NCBI GenBank assembly: GCA_025464585.1
Contig: JAODGL010000129.1
Location: 1 to 16,857 of the forward strand
DNA length: 16,857 nt
Origin: Methanosarcinales archaeon
GTDB taxonomy: Archaea; Halobacteriota; Syntropharchaeia; Alkanophagales; Methanospirareceae
Direction: 5' to 3'
Below, piece by piece: positions 13,373-16,857 of the stretch. The notes under the pieces were generated by a model. The model was given only the letters and a program-made list of their open reading frames with translations. It was not told where the DNA came from and did no database searches. The translations under genes and the position numbers were made by a program. Position 1 is the first letter of the stretch. Every line of letters starts with the position of its first letter.

Positions 13373-13765
13373 ATGAAAGAAGTTGGGAAGATGAATGCGA
13401 AGAAGATGAAATCCGGGAAGTCTAAACAGCCGCGAAAACAAAGGAAAGCAAGGTATAAAGCTCCTTTGCATGTAAGGCATAAGTTCATGAGTGCACCTCT
13501 TTCCGAAGCACTGCGAGATAAATACGAGAAGAGAAGTTTTCCCGTCAGGAAAGGGGATACGGTAAAAGTTATGAGGGGCGATGAGAAGGGTAAAGAGGGA
13601 AAAGTTAGGTCCGTAGACCTGAAGTGCGAAAGGATAACCGTGGAAGGCGTTGTGGTTGCAAGGTCTGATTTATCCGAAGTGCCTCGACCCATACATCCCT
13701 CGAATGTCGTGATAACAAAAATAGATTTAAAGGATAAGCTAAGGGAAAGCGCATTGATGAGATGA
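13373..13765 (+). CDS. rpl24p: 50S ribosomal protein L24 (archaeal)
   Basis: The KOW-domain protein binds 23S rRNA early in assembly. The archaeal signature is plain: QPRKQRKARYKAPLHVRHKF, MSAPLSEALRDKY, then FPVRKGDTVKVMRGDEKGKE and RPIHPSNVVITKIDLKD. The first residues (to about 18) are extra, so starts at 13391 or 13406 may be the true ones; GGGAAG lies just before 13391. In most archaea this gene is inside the spc ribosomal operon between L14 and S4e/L5, but here it is alone and divergent from a lipid gene. It is complete. Confidence 0.93.
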   Translation: MKEVGKMNAKKMKSGKSKQPRKQRKARYKAPLHVRHKFMSAPLSEALRDKYEKRSFPVRKGDTVKVMRGDEKGKEGKVRSVDLKCERITVEGVVVARSDLSEVPRPIHPSNVVITKIDLKDKLRESALMR

Positions 13766-13860
13766 AATAGCCAATCCGTTTTGGATTTCGTATGAGAACG
13801 TTCTGAAACGTTGAAGCCGCCGTAGGCGGGTTTGAACAAAGTGCCAGCGGAACGAAGCTA
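13766..13860. other. Structured spacer with several short hairpins
   Basis: Directly after the L24 stop are AATCC-GTTT-GGATT, the palindrome GAACGTTC with a second ACGTT 6 bases on, and CCGCC-GTA-GGCGG. They lie in a stretch with no good ORF. It could act as a 3' end structure or a small RNA. The AACGTTCTGAAA part faintly recalls the dispersed repeat core near 412 and 1001. The remaining spacer to 13993 is AT-rich, with a TATA-like ATTATAAAAATTT near 13973-13985. Confidence 0.35.
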
Positions 13861-13993
13861 TATATGTTATGTTATCTGTTGCTGGTCGCCTGCTTGCTAT
13901 ATATTGGCGAATCTTTTGTTGTCTTTGTATCCGGTATATTTCTTCCCTAAAAAATCCATAGGTTTTTTATGTAATTATAAAAATTTGCATAAT

Positions 13994-14284
13994 ATGGCAG
14001 AAATAAGTTTATATCTATTTGGGAAACCGGAATGGGAGCTGGATCTGGATAAAGCAGAACCTGAAGAGTTCAGAAGGTTGGGTGATTCGCTCAGAGAGAG
14101 ACTTTATCGTGCCGCGGAGATCACCGAAACGCTGGAAAAAAGTGGATGGGAACGAAGTGGAGCGCTATACGACATTTACTTTTACAAAAAAGTGAAAAGG
14201 GAAGATGCAGAGAGGGAATTGAAAGCGTTAGGTATAAAAGAAGATGAAATCTATCTCTTAGAAGAAGAAGAAGAGGAGGAGTAG
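13994..14284 (+). CDS. Acidic hypothetical protein (96 aa)
   Basis: The product starts MAEISLYLFGKPEWELDLDK, continues with a helical region (LGDSLRERLYRAAEITETLE), a strand-like segment (GALYDIYFYKK), a charged helix (KREDAERELKALGIKEDEIY), and ends in seven consecutive Glu residues encoded by a GAA/GAG run. An in-frame ATG at 13832 would add 54 residues, but that part crosses the hairpin spacer and looks non-coding, and a TATA box just precedes 13994. I do not recognise the family. It lies 54 bases upstream of porA, where many archaea have porC/porD, and shares no ferredoxin motif with them. Confidence 0.7.
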   Translation: MAEISLYLFGKPEWELDLDKAEPEEFRRLGDSLRERLYRAAEITETLEKSGWERSGALYDIYFYKKVKREDAERELKALGIKEDEIYLLEEEEEEE

Positions 14285-14338
14285 ATGAAAAAAAGCATTA
14301 GTTTTTTAAAAGAGGGAGGTTGTTTGATAAAATAGAAG

Positions 14339-15526
14339 ATGAAAAAAGGGAAAATAGAGGGATTGGAAGGTTCTTTTGCAGTTGCAGAAGCGGTTCGAAT
14401 GGCAAACGCAGATGTTATTGCAGCATACCCTATTACACCGCAGACACATATTGTAGAAAGATTATCAGAGATGGTAGCCGATGGCGAGCTGGATGCAGAA
14501 TTTATCTGTGTGGAATCAGAGCATACCGCGATGAGCGCATGTGTCGGGGCATCGGCGGCAGGAGGCAGAGTTTTCACATGTACCGCGGGTCAGGGCTTGG
14601 AATTAATGCATGAGGTGCTGTACATACCGTCTTCGATGCGTCTACCAGTGGTTGCGGTGATAGCGAACCGCGCATTATCCGCCCCCCTTTCTGTGTGGTG
14701 CGACCATTCAGACATGATGGCTATCCGGGATATAGGGTGGATACAAATGTTGGCAGAGAACAACCAGCAGGCTTTTGATTTGACGTTGTGTGCGTACCGG
14801 ATAGCAGAGGATAATGATGTTCTGTTCCCAACGATGGTACATATTGATGGCTTTTATCTGTCTCACGTAATCGAAGACATGACTTTGCCAGGTGACGAAG
14901 AAGTAGAGGGATTCATTCCTGAATACAAGCATCCCTTTGCGTTAGACCCTGACAAGCCTGTGAGCATGGGCTGCTACGGTCCTCCGTTCATATATCCAGA
15001 GACGAAGCGCGCGCAAGAGGTAGCTTTTGAGAATGCGACGCCGAAGATATTGGAAACGTGGAAAGAGTTTGGCGACCTTTTCGAGAGGCATTACGCACCG
15101 GTTGAGAAGTACAGAATGGAAGATGCGAAAATTGCGCTACTGACAATGGGAAGCTGCAGTGAGACGGCAATGCTGGCAATAGATGAAATGAGAGAAGAAG
15201 GTGAAGAGGTAGGACTTATAAGATTGCGGTTGTGGCGACCTTTTCCATTCAAGGAGTTCAGAGAAGCGGTAAAGGATGTTGAGGTGCTCGTGGTGTTGGA
15301 CCGCTGTGTATCCTTTGGGATGGGGGGTCCGGTATGCTCAGAGGTGAAATCGGCGTTGTATGACCAGCAAAAGAAACCGAATGTGGTGGGTTTTATCGGT
15401 GGACTTGGAGGACGCGATATACCAATAGAAGAGTTTAAGTACATGATACAGAGCGCGCTGGAAAAAGCAAAAGCGATAGAGCGCGGAGAAGAAATAGAAA
15501 TGGAGATGATTGGAATAAGGGAATAG
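14339..15526 (+). CDS. porA: Pyruvate:ferredoxin oxidoreductase, alpha subunit
   Basis: POR links pyruvate with acetyl-CoA, CO2 and reduced ferredoxin; in autotrophic archaea it usually runs toward pyruvate. The 395-residue subunit begins with GSFAVAEAVRMANADVIAAY and PITPQTHIVE (the alpha signature), then VESEHTAMSACVGASAAGGR, FTCTAGQGLELM, and the PorA-type LSVWCDHSDMMAIRDIGWIQ. The C-terminal domain II shows LRLWRPFPF and LDRCVSFGMGGP. An in-frame stop lies six bases before the ATG at 14339, so that start is the earliest possible. The strong GGGAGG at 14313-14318 is 20 bases away and is instead followed by a TTG in another frame. porB follows after a 48-base spacer. Confidence 0.93.
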   Translation: MKKGKIEGLEGSFAVAEAVRMANADVIAAYPITPQTHIVERLSEMVADGELDAEFICVESEHTAMSACVGASAAGGRVFTCTAGQGLELMHEVLYIPSSMRLPVVAVIANRALSAPLSVWCDHSDMMAIRDIGWIQMLAENNQQAFDLTLCAYRIAEDNDVLFPTMVHIDGFYLSHVIEDMTLPGDEEVEGFIPEYKHPFALDPDKPVSMGCYGPPFIYPETKRAQEVAFENATPKILETWKEFGDLFERHYAPVEKYRMEDAKIALLTMGSCSETAMLAIDEMREEGEEVGLIRLRLWRPFPFKEFREAVKDVEVLVVLDRCVSFGMGGPVCSEVKSALYDQQKKPNVVGFIGGLGGRDIPIEEFKYMIQSALEKAKAIERGEEIEMEMIGIRE

Positions 15527-15557
15527 TGCTTAGGATTTATAAGTTAAGAATATTGAG
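15524..15557 (+). repeat. Spacer repeat, copy 1 (porA-porB)
   Basis: TAGTGCTTAGGATTTATA followed by an ATATTGAG block forms most of the spacer between porA and porB. A near copy is at 16825-16857 (about 28 of 34 positions alike). It contains a TATA-like ATTTATA and could be a promoter for porB, although the position 35 bases before the ATG is only approximate. Confidence 0.5.
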
Positions 15558-15562
15558 CAATT

Positions 15563-15570
15563 AAGGAGGA
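15563..15570 (+). promoter_or_regulatory. Strong ribosome binding site of porB
   Basis: AAGGAGGA lies four bases before the ATG at 15575 and fixes that start. It is the strongest Shine-Dalgarno sequence in the window, in contrast to porA, which lacks one at a normal distance. Confidence 0.8.
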
Positions 15571-15574
15571 AGAA

Positions 15575-16528
15575 ATGGGGAAAGAAGAATCGGAATTGTT
15601 TGTACCGAGATTGATAACAACCGAAGAGAACTTCGCTCCCGGGCATCGCGCATGTATAGGCTGTGGAGAAGCGCTTGCAGTTCGGCACGTGTGTAAAGCG
15701 CTGGGAAAGAATGTGATAATCGTTAATGCCACGGGATGCATAGAAATTATCTCATCGTTGTTACCGCAAACTTCGTGGTGCGTCCCCTGGATTCATACGC
15801 TGTTTGAGAACGTTGCAGCAGTAATGTCCGGTATAGAATCTGCGTATAAAGCAAGAGTGAGGAAAGGTAAAATCCATGATAAGGATGTGAAAATTGTTGG
15901 ATTTGCAGGTGATGGCGGCACTTCGGATATAGGATTACAGGCATTGTCAGGTGCAATGGAGCGCGGACATAATTTCCTTTATTGTTGCTTTGATAACGAA
16001 GCGTATATGAATACGGGCATACAAAGGTCTTCTTCCACGCCTTACGGTGCATGGACCACCACGGCGCCATACGGAAAAAAAAGCATAGGACAGGCGACAT
16101 GGAAGAAGAACATGCCTGAAATCGCTGTTGCTCATGCGATACCATACGTGGCTACGGCTTGCCCTTCATATCCCTTAGATTTAATGGACAAAGTGCGAAA
16201 AGGAGTGGAAATCGAAGGACCTGCTTACGTTCATATATTATCGCCATGTCCCACTGGCTGGCGGTACTCGCCGAATCTAACAATCGAAATGGGTCGGCTG
16301 GCAGTGGAGACCGGTGTCTTTCCTCTTTATGAAGTGATTAACGGTGAATACCGGTTAAACTTTGATTTCCCGGAGTTGAAACCCGTGCGCGAGTATATGA
16401 AAGAACAGAGGAGATTCAGGCATCTTACTGAGGATGTTGTAGATAAAATACAGGCGCGAGTGGAGAAGGAGTATTTAAGGCTGAGGGAGAAAGCGGTGAA
16501 CACGGCTGGCAGGTTATTGTGGGAATAG
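15575..16528 (+). CDS. porB: Pyruvate:ferredoxin oxidoreductase, beta subunit
   Basis: The beta subunit binds thiamine diphosphate and one [4Fe-4S] cluster. It shows HRACIGCGEAL (Cys27, Cys30), NATGCIEI with a further Cys, the ThDP/Mg motif FAGDGGTSDIGLQALSGAME starting near residue 110, then CCFDNEAYMNTGIQRSSSTP and GAWTTTAPYGK, and the last cluster Cys in LSPCPTGW. At 317 residues it is a full subunit. With porA it makes the catalytic pair. The gamma subunit (porC) and the ferredoxin subunit (porD), usually adjacent upstream in archaea, are not in the window. The neighbouring 96-aa acidic gene is not a substitute by sequence. Confidence 0.94.
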   Translation: MGKEESELFVPRLITTEENFAPGHRACIGCGEALAVRHVCKALGKNVIIVNATGCIEIISSLLPQTSWCVPWIHTLFENVAAVMSGIESAYKARVRKGKIHDKDVKIVGFAGDGGTSDIGLQALSGAMERGHNFLYCCFDNEAYMNTGIQRSSSTPYGAWTTTAPYGKKSIGQATWKKNMPEIAVAHAIPYVATACPSYPLDLMDKVRKGVEIEGPAYVHILSPCPTGWRYSPNLTIEMGRLAVETGVFPLYEVINGEYRLNFDFPELKPVREYMKEQRRFRHLTEDVVDKIQARVEKEYLRLREKAVNTAGRLLWE

Positions 16529-16538
16529 AACCGGATAG

Positions 16539-16697
16539 CCGGAAGATATCTCGGATGTGAAGAAACTGCTGAAGTCGGGCGGAGCGGAGAAGAAAGTGAA
16601 GGGTATGAGAAAGTAGGCGACGCGATAGCGGAAAAAGGAGCTTCTTGACGAAATCCGTGCCATCGTGCAGGTCGGAATCACCGAATGTGCTCAATAA
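16539..16697 (+). pseudogene. Possible decayed ORF
   Basis: In one frame the spacer reads PEDISDVKKLLKSGGAEKKV and continues to MRK, then two stops four codons apart, then RKKELLDEIRAIVQVGITEC and a final stop. The two halves have the amphipathic, charged look of real coding sequence, unlike the flanking DNA, and share one frame. There is no start codon with a ribosome site. I do not recognise the family. It may be a degraded tail of a once longer gene downstream of porB. Confidence 0.3.
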
Positions 16698-16738
16698 AGA
16701 GTGGAAAATCCTAAATCCAAAAAGAAAGGTTTGTTTAG

Positions 16739-16757
16739 ACCGGGGCTCTGCCCCGGT
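16739..16757. terminator. GC-rich hairpin
   Basis: ACCGGGGCTCTGCCCCGGT is a perfect stem of eight base pairs with a three-base loop. It lies well after the por genes in a stretch without ORFs. It could be a transcription end signal or part of a repeat element; there is no T-run directly after it. Confidence 0.4.
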
Positions 16758-16766
16758 AACCCCGCA

Positions 16767-16781
16767 AGCCCAGTAGGGGCT
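16767..16781 (+). terminator. Second hairpin followed by T-rich bases
   Basis: AGCCC-AGTAG-GGGCT forms a five-pair stem immediately followed by TATTTTG. With the stronger hairpin just upstream it may end the por transcript. Archaeal termination mainly needs U-runs, so the call is tentative. Confidence 0.35.
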
Positions 16782-16824
16782 TATTTTGAGTTTGGATATT
16801 GGAGTTTGATTAGGATTTCGAGTT

Positions 16825-16857
16825 TAGTGCTTAGAATTTATACCACAAGATATTGAG
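16825..16857 (+). repeat. Spacer repeat, copy 2 (window edge)
   Basis: TAGTGCTTAGAATTTATA and the following block ending ATATTGAG nearly repeat the porA-porB spacer at 15524-15557. The similarity runs to the last base of the window, so a gene start may lie just outside. The 60 bases before it also consist of TTAGGATTT-like low-complexity sequence. Confidence 0.5.

Noticed and set aside
13324..13839. 171-codon minus-strand ORF
   Set aside because: It lies antisense to the clear L24 gene and across its divergent promoter; no family resemblance.
13832..13993. 54-residue N-terminal extension of the acidic hypothetical protein
   Set aside because: The added part crosses hairpin-rich spacer and a TATA-like box, and has a Cys/Tyr/Leu mix unlike the charged remainder.
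14320..14613. TTG-started ORF after a strong ribosome site
   Set aside because: It is out of frame with porA and encodes a Cys/Arg/Tyr-rich shadow with no family pattern.
1..16857. CRISPR array, rRNA genes or replication origin
   Set aside because: No regularly spaced direct repeats with unique spacers, no rRNA-like blocks and no clustered origin boxes were seen. The pair at 3120-3184 is too few and is palindromic within coding-like DNA.

Overview
The window is archaeal, and its gene content fits a euryarchaeon of the methanogen/ANME lineages. The evidence is archaeal ribosomal proteins (S15/S13e type, S17e, archaeal L24), the short archaeal adenylosuccinate synthetase, an archaeal phosphoglycerate kinase, a geranylgeranyl reductase for isoprenoid lipids, a pyruvate:ferredoxin oxidoreductase, a methanogen-style ChlI-ChlD chelatase fusion, TATA boxes close to start codons and a tRNA-Arg half with an archaeal promoter. 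An ANME-1-like anaerobic methane oxidiser or relative is a reasonable guess, but it is inference and no methanogenesis marker lies in the window.

Bases 1-3400 form a scarred region. It holds the 3' end of a prenyltransferase/terpene-cyclase-like gene, a hairpin-rich inverted-repeat element, a GyrI-like protein whose C-terminus has been replaced, and a ChlI/ChlD chelatase cut off inside its VWA domain. The chelatase collides tail-to-tail with a truncated DNA methyltransferase. Behind the methyltransferase, on the same strand, lie a small Cys-rich ORF and the C-terminal remnant of a tyrosine recombinase. Three copies of a short dispersed repeat core lie here, at or near gene ends.

Bases 3400-7200 carry housekeeping and central carbon genes: purA (minus), then a divergent unknown 120-aa gene, a possible 26-aa membrane peptide, and a gap-pgk pair. 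The GAPDH is the class I (bacterial-type) enzyme rather than the archaeal one. It lacks the Asp that normally selects NAD, which suggests NADP use in gluconeogenesis.

Bases 7205-7494 are intergenic and hold two minus-strand relics: a fragment of a beta-helix (NosD/PbH1-like) protein and the exact 5' half of tRNA-Arg(UCU) with a well-placed TATA box. A large mutS gene follows, then a frameshifted small ORF overlapping its stop.

Bases 10278-13331 are a compact minus-strand cluster read in the order geranylgeranyl reductase, S15, two-helix membrane protein, S17e, dapA. Divergent from it is a stand-alone L24 gene. A structured spacer, an acidic unknown protein and porA-porB follow. The window ends in a decayed ORF, GC-rich hairpins and a near copy of the porA-porB spacer.
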